From assembly GCA_015679245.1 (NCBI GenBank), contig CP064953.1, positions 1,240,001 through 1,304,000 of the forward strand: DNA of 64,000 nt. Direction: 5' to 3'. The DNA comes from Actinomycetaceae bacterium zg-1166 (GTDB taxonomy: Bacteria; Actinomycetota; Actinomycetes; Actinomycetales; Actinomycetaceae). Below are positions 45,357 through 55,168 of the stretch, one piece after another. Positions within the stretch are counted from its first letter, which is position 1, and each line of letters opens with the position of its first letter. Under the pieces are notes generated by a model that was given only the letters and a program-made list of their open reading frames with translations, ran no database searches and was not told the origin of the DNA. Position numbers and translations under genes: made by a program.

Positions 45357-46967
45357 ATGACACCGGATTCAGGCGTCATTGATTCCTCCTCAGCCACAAC
45401 TCCCCAGGCCGACGAGCCTGAAGCTGATACTGCTTCTGTTGAGCCAGCCATTGACAAAACCTTCGCTGATTTTGGTGTCTCTTCACCCATCGTCCAGGCT
45501 CTCAGTGAGAAGGGAATCACCTATCCTTTCCCAATTCAAGCCCTCACTCTCCCCGTAGCTCTACGTCGAAACGACATCATCGGCCAAGCCAAGACAGGCA
45601 CAGGAAAAACCCTCGGATTCGGTATCCCGATGTTAGAGAATACCGTGGGACCAGGCGAAGAAGGCTGGGAGAAGCTGAACGCGAAGGCACAAGGAAAACC
45701 CCAGGGACTTGTCATCCTTCCCACACGAGAACTAGCAAAACAAGTAGCCGAAGAACTGCGCGCAGCTGCAGCTCAACGCACAGTGCGCATCGTCGAAGTT
45801 TATGGCGGGCGAGCCTACGAACCCCAGCAGGCTGACCTTGCTCGTGGGGCAGAGATCGTCGTGGGAACTCCTGGACGCCTCATTGATCTCATGCGGCACG
45901 GCAACCTCAGTCTCGTTTACGCGCGAACTGTCGTGCTTGACGAAGCCGACGAAATGCTCGACCTCGGCTTCCTTGAAGATGTCGAAACAATCCTCACCGC
46001 CACGCCACCCACACGCCACACAATGCTCTTCTCTGCAACGATGCCTGGCCCTGTGATTGCAATGGCACGCCGCTACATGAGCAAACCCACCCATATCCGC
46101 GCCAGCGACCCCACTGATTCTGGAGCCACAGTCACAACAACACGCCAAGTGGCATATCGCTGCCATGCTCTCAATAAGATCGAAGTCGTCTCACGTATTC
46201 TTCAGGCACGCGATCGTGGCCTCACCATTATCTTCACACGCACCAAGCGCACGGCTGCCCGACTCATGGAGGATCTCATAGATCGAGGTTTTGCAGCCGG
46301 GGCTCTTCACGGTGATCTCGGCCAGAGCGCTCGCGAGCAAGCTCTACGCGCATTCCGCAAGGGAAAAGTGGATGTACTCGTCGCCACAGACGTCGCTGCA
46401 CGTGGGATCGACGTCGATGATGTCACCCACGTTATCAACTATCAGTGCCCTGAAGATGAGAAGACCTACATTCACCGAATCGGACGCACAGGGCGAGCCG
46501 GACATACTGGCACCGCTATCACCTTCGTGGATTGGGAAGATACCCCGCGTTGGGCGCTCATCAACAAAGTTCTCCATCTCTCGATGCCTGAACCTGTGGA
46601 GACTTATCACACCTCCGATCACCTCTACACCGATCTTGACATCGACCCCGATGTCACAGGAATTCTTCCTCTCGCTCAACGTGTGCGCGCCGGACTTCGT
46701 GCCGAAAAGTACGAGGATCTGGGTGAAACTGGCAAACATTCTGCGCGTTCACATGGGCGTTCTACCCGTTCACGTGGGCGTTCTGGACATTCCACTCGTT
46801 CACGTGAGGATAGACATAATCGCCGTGGCGAACGGAGCCACAGATCCTCCTCCACATCGAGGCGCTCACACAGGCGTTCCCAGAGCGATGAGCAGTCGGC
46901 TCAGGAGCGCGCATCTTCCTCGCGCCGCCCACGCCGACGCATCCGCAAACAGCCTCCACAGAGTTAA
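45357..46967 (+). CDS. DEAD-box ATP-dependent RNA helicase (RhlE-like)
   Basis: RNA helicase of 536 residues. The core shows motif Q (FPIQALTLPVAL), AKTGTGKT, PTRELAKQ, TPGRLIDL, DEADEMLD, SAT, and in the second domain RGIDVDDVTHVINY and HRIGRTGRAG. The last 80 residues are a low-complexity Arg/Ser tail with repeated HSRGRS-like units (HGRSTRSRGRSGHS), likely for RNA binding. It likely acts in RNA decay, ribosome assembly or cold adaptation. The start at 45357 has AAAGGA at seven bases. No partner gene is adjacent. Confidence 0.93.
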   Translation: MTPDSGVIDSSSATTPQADEPEADTASVEPAIDKTFADFGVSSPIVQALSEKGITYPFPIQALTLPVALRRNDIIGQAKTGTGKTLGFGIPMLENTVGPGEEGWEKLNAKAQGKPQGLVILPTRELAKQVAEELRAAAAQRTVRIVEVYGGRAYEPQQADLARGAEIVVGTPGRLIDLMRHGNLSLVYARTVVLDEADEMLDLGFLEDVETILTATPPTRHTMLFSATMPGPVIAMARRYMSKPTHIRASDPTDSGATVTTTRQVAYRCHALNKIEVVSRILQARDRGLTIIFTRTKRTAARLMEDLIDRGFAAGALHGDLGQSAREQALRAFRKGKVDVLVATDVAARGIDVDDVTHVINYQCPEDEKTYIHRIGRTGRAGHTGTAITFVDWEDTPRWALINKVLHLSMPEPVETYHTSDHLYTDLDIDPDVTGILPLAQRVRAGLRAEKYEDLGETGKHSARSHGRSTRSRGRSGHSTRSREDRHNRRGERSHRSSSTSRRSHRRSQSDEQSAQERASSSRRPRRRIRKQPPQS

Positions 46968-47132
46968 TCCACTCTCGCGGGATCGTCGGGCAGTTTGCGA
47001 GTCATTGTGCACCAAGCACGCCTCAGTTTGTGTAGAACGCATCAAGTGCACATAAGAGGCAGAGTGACCGAGCGCACATGAGAGAGCACCAGAGTGCTGT
47101 TCTTTCCTGTTCGTTCATGCTCGCCGTTGGTT

Positions 47133-47162
47133 TTGTGCTAAGCGTGCTTGTGCTAAGCGTGC
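47133..47162. repeat. Tandem 15 bp duplication in the helicase-marC gap
   Basis: TTGTGCTAAGCGTGC occurs twice head-to-tail in the 295 bp between the convergent helicase and marC genes. No gene or clear terminator is visible in the rest of the gap. Confidence 0.6.
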
Positions 47163-47262
47163 AGTTCTTACTGAGCGCACAATAGGAGAGCATTCAACGC
47201 AGATATAGATCAGGGGTGAGAATCATTGCAGTTCCCGCCCCTCCTCAATTCTCAGAGTCGGG

Positions 47263-47877
47263 CTACATCGACTGCACAATTGTCACGACAGCATTCATCA
47301 TCAGCTGTGTGGCGATAGCCGCAAGCAGCATACCGGAGATCTTCGTGAGGAAGATAATGCCGCCCTCGCCCAGCAGACGGCTAATCGGATTAGCAAAGCG
47401 CATCGTCAGCCACTCAATAAAATGTACAGCCACCATCGCTGCCACCACAGACCAGAGGCCACCATGCGTGGAACTAACTTCCCGCGCTGCCATCATAATG
47501 GCAACAATCGAACCAGGACCTGCCATGAGAGGAACACCCAACGGCACCATCGCCACGTTTGCCGAACCAGGCCCACCCGGATCTTCTTCTTTCCCTGTGA
47601 GAAGCTGAAGAGCCACGATAAGAAGAAGTAAGCCACCCGAAAGCTGCATCGCCTCATTAGATAAGTGAAGGAAGCCAAGCACGTATTCACCGAAAAGACC
47701 GAAGAAGCTCAGTACACCAAAAGAGGTAAATACGGCTTGCCATGCGGCACGGCGCCGCTCGCGCATAGTCATGCGCGAAGTCAAGGCGAGAAAGATCGGG
47801 AGATTTCCCGGCGGATCAGCAATGACAAGAAGTGTCGTAAATGTCGACAGGAAAAGTGTGATATTAAATCCGGTCAC
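47263..47877 (-). CDS. MarC-family integral membrane protein
   Basis: Membrane protein of 204 residues with six hydrophobic segments. Family features are VIADPPGNLPIFLALT near residue 20 and VPLGVPLMAGPGSIVAIM near residue 112. The role of MarC (UPF0056) proteins is not established, despite the historical link to multiple antibiotic resistance. Its ATG overlaps the stop of the PHP gene by 4 bp, so the two are co-translated. Confidence 0.9.
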   Translation of the reverse strand: MTGFNITLFLSTFTTLLVIADPPGNLPIFLALTSRMTMRERRRAAWQAVFTSFGVLSFFGLFGEYVLGFLHLSNEAMQLSGGLLLLIVALQLLTGKEEDPGGPGSANVAMVPLGVPLMAGPGSIVAIMMAAREVSSTHGGLWSVVAAMVAVHFIEWLTMRFANPISRLLGEGGIIFLTKISGMLLAAIATQLMMNAVVTIVQSM

Positions 47878-48743
47878 GGACGAAGAACCTCCATCTGGCA
47901 GTTAGCAATGAGCAACTCAACGACCGCTGGGGCTGTTGTGCGCTCACCCAGGTGGTTTGGTTTGCCCGCACCATGGTAGTCGCTTGAACCAAAGCGAGCG
48001 AGGTGGAAGCGCTCAGCTAGGAGAGCTAGTTCGGCCACATCACGTGGGCTATGTTCGCGGTGATCTACTTCAATCCCGAAGAGTCCTACTTCGGCGAGCT
48101 CCCTCACAGTAGCGTCTTTCAGTGCTCTTCCTCGCGTTCGTGAGCGCGGATGAGCGAGCACACACTGCCCTCCAGCACTGCGAACCCACTCAATCGCCTC
48201 ACATGCTGGCGGAGCGTAGTGAGGAAGATAATAAGGGGAATGAGCTCCAAGATAGCGTTCAAAAGCCTCACGACGGCTTGCCACAATTCCGCGCGATACC
48301 ATTGCGTCGGCAATATGCGGGCGCCCAAGGATCACGTCGCTCGAAGTTTCTTTCCCTCTACTACTCTTCGTTCTAGCTACCTCATATACCTCGTGCCAGC
48401 TAAGATCCATCACCTCTCCTAATCGCTCAACAATTCTCTGAGCACGTTCACGCCGCGAGCGTGCAACAACCTCACAATGGTTGCGTAGACGTTCGTCACT
48501 CGGAGAAAAGAGATAAGCAAGCAGGTGGTAAACCTCCCCTTCAATCTGGATTGACATCTCCATTCCACGCAGCAGGGCGAGCCCTGCACAACTGAGAGCT
48601 GCACTAGCTTCTTCCCAACCTGCGATGGTGTCGTGATCCGTAAGACCAATTATTGTCAGACCCGCTGCGCTGCCAGCCTTCATGAGGTCACGTGGGCAGA
48701 GCGTGCCATCCGAGGCCGTGGAATGGGTATGCGGATCTATCAT
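47874..48743 (-). CDS. PHP-domain phosphoesterase (RNase AM/TrpH-like)
   Basis: Metal-dependent phosphoesterase of 289 residues. The PHP motifs are visible as MIDPHTHSTASDGTL at the N terminus, GLTDHDT, a mid-protein HYAPP, LAHPRS and the C-terminal GSSDYHGAG. Related proteins (E. coli YciV/RNase AM) remove 5' nucleotides from RNA and hydrolyse 3',5'-nucleoside bisphosphates; this activity is inferred by family. The start is 6 nt after TAGGCT on the minus strand, as in leaderless genes. It overlaps marC by 4 bp. Confidence 0.88.
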   Translation of the reverse strand: MIDPHTHSTASDGTLCPRDLMKAGSAAGLTIIGLTDHDTIAGWEEASAALSCAGLALLRGMEMSIQIEGEVYHLLAYLFSPSDERLRNHCEVVARSRRERAQRIVERLGEVMDLSWHEVYEVARTKSSRGKETSSDVILGRPHIADAMVSRGIVASRREAFERYLGAHSPYYLPHYAPPACEAIEWVRSAGGQCVLAHPRSRTRGRALKDATVRELAEVGLFGIEVDHREHSPRDVAELALLAERFHLARFGSSDYHGAGKPNHLGERTTAPAVVELLIANCQMEVLRP

Positions 48744-49007
48744 GAGTCCAGCCTATGCCCACATCCTGCACGGTGAAGATGTACTGTCACTTTATCGTCC
48801 CCTCCAGCTTTCATTTCCCCTCTAGCTCTCCATCTCTCACTTTCCTTCCCGCTTCCACCTCTCCATCCTTCCACCTCCCTGTCCTGTTCTTTTACATCAA
48901 GGAAGGCACGCTTTATCTCCTTGCTTTCGCATCTACGTTCCCCCACCGAAAATATGTGCCTTTCATCACTGGATAAAAGTGTCCTGTACAAGTGCGAGAA
49001 TGGACGT

Positions 49008-50519
49008 ATGACTGAGGAGAAGAAAACACCCACATACGCAGGCAGCAAGGGGGGCGGTTCCAACCGCTCCCAGCAGCCAGATCATTCCGTCTTTGCTGAA
49101 TATATCGGCTCGAATTGGGCTACCCGGCGCCCAGCTCCCACACGTGCTGAAGTGGCCGATTATCTCGCATCGCGCCACGAAGCTCTCAGCACACGCTTCC
49201 CTGGCGAGCGCCTGGTTATTCCTGCGGGGAGCTACAAGGTTCGCAACAACGATTGTGATTACCGTTTTCGCGCTCACTCAGCTTTCGCACATATGACAGG
49301 TTTGGGCGGGGAACTCGAACCTGATGCTGTGCTCGTCCTCAATCCTGTGGAAGGCGGTCACGAAGCCACTCTCTACTTCCATCCGCGCGCACCGCGTTCC
49401 TCGCGTGAGTTCTACGCCGATTCCCGCTACGGGGAGTTTTGGGTGGGAGCGCGTCCTTCTCTCGAAGAAATGAGCGTTACCACAGGTCTGCGTTGCGCCA
49501 ATATCAGCGAACTCTCCGATGCTCTGGCAAAAGATCTAGGTGAAGGCCACGTGAGCCTCCGTGTGGTTCCTCAGTCTGATTCTGCGATTGAAGCGCAAGT
49601 CAGCGAGCTTCGCCAACGTGCAGGTCTCGCTGAAGGTAGTGTCCAGGCCGATGCAGAGCTGGCAAGCGCTCTAGCAGAGATTCGCCTGACGAAGGATGCC
49701 TGGGAAGTGAAAGAACTGGAGAAATCTGTGGCACTTACCCACGAAGGTTTCTCTCAGATCATCGCTTCGCTTCCGCGCGCAATTGCCCATTGGCGCGGAG
49801 AACGCGTGATAGAAGGAGCTTTCGGAGCCAAAGCCCGTGAAGAGGGTAACGGCCTGGGCTACGATACGATTGCTGCAGCTGGCAACCACGCCAATACGCT
49901 CCACTTCATCGATAACGACGGGCCTGTGCGCCCAGGTGAATTGATCCTCGTGGATGCCGGCATCGAAGTAGATTCCCTCTACACTGCCGATATCACACGC
50001 ACTTTGCCGATCAATGGCACTTTCTCTCCCGCTCAAGCTGAGGTTTACCAGGCTGTCTTAGATGCAGCGAATCGCGCCCTCGAACGAGCAAACGAGCCAG
50101 GATGCCGCTTCTGCGATATCCACACTGCTGCGATGGAAGTACTGGCCGAGTATCTGGAAAAATGGGGAATGCTTCCCTGTACAGGTGAAAAATCCCTCAC
50201 ATCCCCTACTCAGTATCATCGGCGCTGGATGCCTCACGGCACCTCACATCACCTCGGCCTCGACGTCCATGATTGCCAGGCTGCGAGCCGAGAGATGTAT
50301 ATGGATGCCCTCCTTGAACCGGGAATGGTATTCACTATTGAACCTGGACTCTACTTCCGTGAAGATGATCTCCTCGTTCCTGAGCGTTTCCGTGGCATCG
50401 GAGTTCGCATTGAAGACGATATCCTCGTCACCGAATCAGGCGTGGTGCGTATCTCGGAAGATATCCCCCGAGAAATCGCGGATGTAGAGGCATGGATGGC
50501 GCAGATCCTCAACGGCTGA
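49008..50519 (+). CDS. pepP: Xaa-Pro aminopeptidase (M24B)
   Basis: Metallopeptidase of 503 residues that removes N-terminal residues before proline. The N-terminal creatinase-like domain (about 60-235) is followed by the pita-bread catalytic domain with metal ligands in VDAGIEVDSLYTADITRT (two Asp), GTSHHLGLDVHD (His), TIEPGLYF (Glu) and GVRIEDDILVT (Glu). The first 40 residues are a polar Lys/Gly/Ser-rich extension. The ATG is 6 nt after GAGAAT without a ribosome site, suggesting a leaderless message. It stands alone. Confidence 0.92.
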   Translation: MTEEKKTPTYAGSKGGGSNRSQQPDHSVFAEYIGSNWATRRPAPTRAEVADYLASRHEALSTRFPGERLVIPAGSYKVRNNDCDYRFRAHSAFAHMTGLGGELEPDAVLVLNPVEGGHEATLYFHPRAPRSSREFYADSRYGEFWVGARPSLEEMSVTTGLRCANISELSDALAKDLGEGHVSLRVVPQSDSAIEAQVSELRQRAGLAEGSVQADAELASALAEIRLTKDAWEVKELEKSVALTHEGFSQIIASLPRAIAHWRGERVIEGAFGAKAREEGNGLGYDTIAAAGNHANTLHFIDNDGPVRPGELILVDAGIEVDSLYTADITRTLPINGTFSPAQAEVYQAVLDAANRALERANEPGCRFCDIHTAAMEVLAEYLEKWGMLPCTGEKSLTSPTQYHRRWMPHGTSHHLGLDVHDCQAASREMYMDALLEPGMVFTIEPGLYFREDDLLVPERFRGIGVRIEDDILVTESGVVRISEDIPREIADVEAWMAQILNG

Positions 50520-50795
50520 TTCTAGATGTGTGCGGGTGAGCCTCGTCTCACAGGCTCACCCGACTGGTAGCTCCTTATGCGTGCTGATACCCCGTTCACA
50601 TCTATGCCCACTTCCTTACTCCGTTGGCTTCTGTGCCGATCCCTTGCCCACGCCTTGCTCTACTTCGTCCCGCATACCCTACTCCCCTGCCCACACACCA
50701 CACTTCCCCTACCGACTACCTGAGTAATACTGAGGCAGCGTAGCCTAGATGTGCCTAACGATGCCCGGTAGCCTCATCGACGAGAGGAAACAGCG

Positions 50796-52061
50796 ATGTC
50801 ACATCCCGCCCCCACCCGCGTTTTTAGTGCACGCCTCGCCGGTACCCCCGTTTTCGATCCCATCGGGGATCGCGTGGGATCTGTCTACGATATCGTCGTT
50901 CTTTTCCGGCACAAGGGTGACCCTCTCGCAGTTGGCCTCGTGGTGGAAGTCGTTGGGCGCCGCCGCGTGTTTCTTCCTCTCACCCGCGTTACCTCAATCG
51001 CTAATGGTCAAGTGATTACCACCGGGCTTGTCAATATTCGCCGTTTTCAACAGCGCCCGGCTGAAACTCTTGTCCTTGGCCAACTTCTTGAGCGCCATGT
51101 AGTCATCACCGAAAGCGGAGAAAAAGCCACAGTGATCGATGCTGCGATCGAGCAGCGCGGACGCGAGTGGCGCCTGACCACACTCTTTGTGCGCACCCAG
51201 CGCGGATCTAGGCAAGGCCAACGTTCCATTATCGTGGCTGCGTGCGAAGTTACAGGTCTGCATGTGCATGTGGAAAGCCAAGGAACCCGTGCGATTATGG
51301 CGCAGATCGGCACTCTTAAACCCGCCGACGTTGCCGATGTACTACGCGATCTTCCCTCCGAACGAATGCAGGATGTCGCTAACTCTCTTACCGACGAACG
51401 CCTCGCTGACGTCCTCGAAGAGCTTGGCGACGACGATCGCGTAGGAATCCTTTCCAGCCTCGACGTGGATCGAGCTGCGGATGTTCTTGACGCCATGCAG
51501 CCCGATGATGCCGCCGACCTCGTGGCCGAGCTTCCTACGGAGCAAGCCGCCGTTCTTCTTGACAAGATGGAGCCCGACGAAGCTGAGGACGTGCGCCGCC
51601 TCCTCTCCTACGACGAGCGCACTGCCGGCGGCCTCATGACTACCGAGCCCATTATCCTTCCACCTGACGCGACGATTGCCCAGGCTCTTGCCTCAGCCAG
51701 CCGCGCTGATATTCCCCCTGCCCTGGCCGCCATTGCCTTCGTCTGTCGCCCACCCACAGAAACTCCCACGGGGCGTTACATCGGAGTGGTACATCTCCAA
51801 CGCGCTCTGCGAGAACCTCCCTCTCTTATGATCGGCTCAATTGTCGATAACGACGTGGAAGCCGTAGAACCCTCGGACGGTATCGGTAAAGTGACGCGCT
51901 TGCTCGCCACGTATAATCTCACCGCTATTCCTGTCGTGGACGAAGGGCTCCTGGTAGGAGCCGTCTCCGTGGATGATGTCCTCGACCACCTCCTGCCCGA
52001 GGATTGGCGCGATGCCGACGACGACGAGACCGACGAAGCAGTGGAGGCTCAGCATGTCTGA
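50796..52061 (+). CDS. MgtE-N and CBS domain protein with PRC-barrel-like start, no membrane part
   Basis: Soluble protein of 421 residues. Residues about 10-90 resemble a PRC-barrel (VFDPIGDRVGSVYDIVV). Residues about 165-280 form the Mg-sensing superhelical MgtE-N domain with repeated LPSERMQDVANSL-, ELGDDDRVGIL- and MQPDDAADLVAELP-like units. Residues about 285-405 form a CBS pair (LMTTEPIILPP and IGKVTRLLATYNLTAIPVVD). The transmembrane channel domain of true MgtE is missing, so it is a regulator or sensor rather than a transporter. The start has GAGAGGAAA. It overlaps the DUF1003 gene by 8 bp. Confidence 0.88.
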   Translation: MSHPAPTRVFSARLAGTPVFDPIGDRVGSVYDIVVLFRHKGDPLAVGLVVEVVGRRRVFLPLTRVTSIANGQVITTGLVNIRRFQQRPAETLVLGQLLERHVVITESGEKATVIDAAIEQRGREWRLTTLFVRTQRGSRQGQRSIIVAACEVTGLHVHVESQGTRAIMAQIGTLKPADVADVLRDLPSERMQDVANSLTDERLADVLEELGDDDRVGILSSLDVDRAADVLDAMQPDDAADLVAELPTEQAAVLLDKMEPDEAEDVRRLLSYDERTAGGLMTTEPIILPPDATIAQALASASRADIPPALAAIAFVCRPPTETPTGRYIGVVHLQRALREPPSLMIGSIVDNDVEAVEPSDGIGKVTRLLATYNLTAIPVVDEGLLVGAVSVDDVLDHLLPEDWRDADDDETDEAVEAQHV

Positions 52062-52707
52062 TTTTGATAAGCCCGTCGAGCGCGCCCCACGCCGGCGCCG
52101 CCAGTATCGCTTTGACTCGGATGCTGCTGGGCATTTCGCCGAAAGGATCGCCCGTTTTACTGGTACGGCAACTTTCCTTATTTATCTCACGATCTTCGTC
52201 GCTTTGTGGATCGGATGGAATAGTTTCGCACCAAATCATCTACGATTCGATTCGGCTTCCCTGGGTTTTACAGCTCTCACGCTCATGCTTTCACTCCAAG
52301 CTTCCTATTCAGCTCCACTCATCCTCTTGGCTCAAAATCGTCAAGATGATCGAGATCGAGTCAATGCCGAACAGGATCGTCAAAAAGCTGAGCGCAACCT
52401 CGCTGATACCGAATATCTTGCACGCGAGATCGCAGGCCTGCGTATGGCTCTAGGTGAAGTGGCCACACGCGATTATGTGCGCTCAGAACTGCGCGATGCC
52501 CTCGAAGCATTCGACCGCGACCGCGAAGAACGCCTGAACGAACGAGATCAGCGTATTGCTGAACTCCAAGCAGAACTCGATGAACTGCGCAAAACACGTG
52601 AATCGGAAAACATGCGAGAAGTCGAGATCACGAGTGAAGGCAAGATTGAAGCTACGACACACCTCTCAGAGAAAGCTGCGTCCCACACCAGCACGTGCGA
52701 GAACTAG
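52054..52707 (+). CDS. DUF1003 membrane protein
   Basis: Membrane protein of 217 residues. Two hydrophobic segments (FLIYLTIFVALWIGWN and FTALTLMLSLQASYSAPLIL) flank the family motif, followed by QNRQDDRDR and a long charged helix likely to form a coiled coil (about 100-185). Its function is unknown. The start at 52054 lies within the end of the MgtE-N gene (ATGTCTGA overlap), and the same pair occurs together in other actinobacteria, so the two products probably cooperate. Confidence 0.88.
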   Translation: MSDFDKPVERAPRRRRQYRFDSDAAGHFAERIARFTGTATFLIYLTIFVALWIGWNSFAPNHLRFDSASLGFTALTLMLSLQASYSAPLILLAQNRQDDRDRVNAEQDRQKAERNLADTEYLAREIAGLRMALGEVATRDYVRSELRDALEAFDRDREERLNERDQRIAELQAELDELRKTRESENMREVEITSEGKIEATTHLSEKAASHTSTCEN

Positions 52708-52805
52708 ATCTGGCACACGCATGAAGCATTCTCTCAGCAACACACGAGGCTGCGATTTCGCTCCTAGCACGCTGAGAGTTTCTCCACGTTTATAAAGAAA
52801 ACACC

Positions 52806-53945
52806 ATGAGTAGGATGGAAGGCATGATTAGCACTGCCGAGGTCGAGCGCGCCCTAGAGAATGTTATCGATCCCGAAATTCGTCGTCCGATCACTGAACT
52901 CAACATGGTAGAAAAGGTTGAGGTAACCCCTGAAGGAGGGGTGACTATCTCAATTCTTCTCACCACTGCGGGCTGCCCCTTAAGAGAGACTCTCACTGCT
53001 GATATCACGCGCGTCGTCAGCTCACTCGAAGGAGTAGCCTCGGTTCAGGTTCAGATGGGGGCGATGAATACCGAACAACGCGCAGCTCTGCAAACCAAAC
53101 TGCGAGGCGGCGTTGCCCCGAAGAAGAATCCCTTCACTCAGCCCGATTCCCTCACACGTGTCTACTCAATCACCTCTGGTAAAGGAGGGGTAGGCAAATC
53201 CTCTCTCTCAGTGAATCTCGCAGCTTCCCTCGCCGCGAAAGGGCTCAAAGTAGGGCTTGTTGATGCCGATATCTACGGTTTCTCAATCCCCCGTATGCTC
53301 GGTGTGGATACACCACCTCAGCAGCTGGGCGACATGATTATTCCTCCCGTTGCCCACGGGGTGAAGGTTATTTCAATCGGCATGTTCGTCGAAGATAACT
53401 CTCCAGTGGTCTGGCGCGGTCCGATGCTTCATCGCGCACTTGAGCAGTTCTTCGCTGATGTTCACTGGGGTGATCTTGACGTTCTCCTCCTCGATCTCCC
53501 CCCTGGCACGGGTGACATCGCAATCTCAGTAGCCCAACTTATTCCTCACTCCGAAGTGGTGGTGGTGACCACCCCACAAACCGCAGCAGCTGAGGTTGCC
53601 GAACGCGCTGGGCACATGGCACGTCAAACAGAACAACGTGTGGTGGGCGTGGTGGAAAACATGTCCTACATGGTGATGCCCGACGGATCTCATAATCCAA
53701 TCTTCGGCAGTGGCGGGGGCGAAATCGTCGCTGCACAGCTCTCTGAACAGCTGGGATACGATGTTCCACTGCTTGCGCAAGTTCCTCTTGAACCCGAGAT
53801 CCGTGAGGGTGGAGATGCTGGTGAACCTTGGGCTATTGACGAAGGTAACTCGCCCGCACAGCAGGCGATCCGCAACTTGGCAGATTCTCTCGTCCACAGA
53901 TCCCAGGATCTCTCTGGACGCAACCTCGGGATCTCGCCACTCTAA
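52806..53945 (+). CDS. mrp: Mrp/ApbC-type iron-sulfur cluster carrier ATPase
   Basis: P-loop NTPase of 379 residues that carries and inserts iron-sulfur clusters. The N-terminal DUF59/MIP18 domain (about 8-100) precedes the deviant Walker A SGKGGVGKSS, DADIYGFSIP, VEDNSPVVWRGPM and LDLPPGTGD motifs. The usual C-terminal CxxC is not evident; the corresponding segment reads VENMSYMVMPDG with no cysteine, so the metal ligands differ or are lost, an actinobacterial trend. Start choice is uncertain: the ATG at 52806 follows TATAAA by 9 nt, while an ATG at 52824 has GTAGG upstream. Confidence 0.9.
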   Translation: MSRMEGMISTAEVERALENVIDPEIRRPITELNMVEKVEVTPEGGVTISILLTTAGCPLRETLTADITRVVSSLEGVASVQVQMGAMNTEQRAALQTKLRGGVAPKKNPFTQPDSLTRVYSITSGKGGVGKSSLSVNLAASLAAKGLKVGLVDADIYGFSIPRMLGVDTPPQQLGDMIIPPVAHGVKVISIGMFVEDNSPVVWRGPMLHRALEQFFADVHWGDLDVLLLDLPPGTGDIAISVAQLIPHSEVVVVTTPQTAAAEVAERAGHMARQTEQRVVGVVENMSYMVMPDGSHNPIFGSGGGEIVAAQLSEQLGYDVPLLAQVPLEPEIREGGDAGEPWAIDEGNSPAQQAIRNLADSLVHRSQDLSGRNLGISPL

Positions 53946-53962
53946 GCCACATACTACTTCCT

Positions 53963-53990
53963 AGGGGTACCCGCATTTTGGGGCACCCCT
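53963..53990 (+). terminator. Hairpin after mrp
   Basis: AGGGGTACCC pairs with GGGGCACCCCT around a short A/T-rich loop, 18 bp after the mrp stop and before the next plus-strand gene. No T run follows. Confidence 0.5.
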
Positions 53991-54043
53991 GCCGGGAAAT
54001 CGGTAGCATAGATAACTAGCACACCTTCCCAGGAGAGGATCTC

Positions 54044-54673
54044 ATGGCACCTGATCACGCTCTCGCTTGGTCCTACACAGAGGACTTGTTCGAGGAAAGC
54101 CCCGTTATCGCCCACGCTCGCGTTCTTGCCTCCGAATACGGCATTACGACGATCTCCCCAGCCACAGGTGCCTTTCTCCAGACTTTCGTTGCCGCAACTC
54201 AAGTGCGCTCCATCGTGGAGATAGGAACAGGGACAGGTATCTCTGGCCTCTATATGCTCGGAGCTAGCTCTGATGTCTCTCTCACCTCCATCGACACTGA
54301 AACGGAGTATCAAGTCGCGGCACGCCACGCTTTCTCCGACATGGGTGTGCGCTCGGGGAGAACTCGCCTTATTACTGGGCGTAGCGCGGATCTTCTCCCA
54401 CGCCTAGCTGCTCACTCCTACGATCTTGTCTTTCTTGACGGCGATCCGTTGGAGGCGTCCGGTGATGTAGAAGAAGCTCTTCGTATGCTTCGTCCTGGCG
54501 GCACGATTATTCTCGCTCATGCCCTCATGGGTGGGCGCGTAGCTGACCCCGCTCGACGCGAATTAGAGGTTGTAGCAATTCGGAACCTTGGCCGCGAACT
54601 CCTCGAATCAGCTCAGATGCGCAGCTGCCTCCTACCTGTTGGAGACGGACTCCTCCTCGCAACAGCACGCTGA
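54044..54673 (+). CDS. SAM-dependent O-methyltransferase (class I)
   Basis: Methyltransferase of 209 residues of the catechol/caffeoyl-CoA O-methyltransferase-like family. The SAM-binding glycine-rich motif is VEIGTGTGISGLYML, followed by SIDTETEYQ (motif II acidic residue), DLVFLDGDP (post-I/metal site) and LRPGGTIILAHAL. The substrate is unknown. The start has CCAGGAGAGGA. Orthologs lie near mrp and glgC in mycobacterial genomes, matching the neighbours here. Confidence 0.85.
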   Translation: MAPDHALAWSYTEDLFEESPVIAHARVLASEYGITTISPATGAFLQTFVAATQVRSIVEIGTGTGISGLYMLGASSDVSLTSIDTETEYQVAARHAFSDMGVRSGRTRLITGRSADLLPRLAAHSYDLVFLDGDPLEASGDVEEALRMLRPGGTIILAHALMGGRVADPARRELEVVAIRNLGRELLESAQMRSCLLPVGDGLLLATAR

Positions 54674-54949
54674 GAATAAATGCCACAAGTTCTCCCCTAG
54701 GAGCTGAGGGGATATGCCCTCTCCCATGAGCAAACCACCAATGGCGTGGGCACACTCTCCCCAAGAACTGAGAGCTGCTCAGGCTGGGTCTAGTAGCGCC
54801 CACACGAATTTGTTACACCAGTACACGCGAAGCCGCGCACATCTTCCGTCTTCCCGCGTAGCAAAATCGCAGAACGCCTCACATTTCCCTCCGGAAAACC
54901 TGGGGTTATAGGCTCATAGGCTCAAACCTGCTCGTTAACTCCGAATATG

Positions 54950-54984
54950 GTGGGTGGGGGCACGCCCAGCATGCCCCCACCCAC
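54950..54984. terminator. 13 bp perfect hairpin at the O-methyltransferase/DUF3117 junction
   Basis: GTGGGTGGGGGCA (54950-54962) pairs exactly with TGCCCCCACCCAC (54972-54984) across a 9 nt loop. It sits 16 bp after the DUF3117 stop and can serve both converging genes. No T run follows. Confidence 0.65.
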
Positions 54985-55000
54985 TTCTCTCTCGACATGC

Positions 55001-55168
55001 TTAACGTTCGGCGGCTTCGAGAGCCTTCCTCAGCTCCGTGACTTCATCGTCCGAAAGTTCAAGGACGAGGCGCCCGCCACCTTCAACGGGAATTCGGACA
55101 ACATTACCGCGGCCTTCCCGTTCCACTTCGAGGGGTCCGTCGCCGGTACGCGGCTTCATGGCTGCCAT
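55001..55168 (-). CDS. DUF3117 protein
   Basis: Small protein of 55 residues, too short for many gene finders. The start MAAMKPRTGDGPLEV and the tail DEVTELRKALEAAE are the signature of the actinobacterial DUF3117 family, which has no known function. GGAGAGG lies seven bases before the ATG at 55168. In mycobacteria the family member also lies close to the glgA/glgC and LOG-type genes, as it does here relative to the LOG gene. Confidence 0.9.
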   Translation of the reverse strand: MAAMKPRTGDGPLEVEREGRGNVVRIPVEGGGRLVLELSDDEVTELRKALEAAER

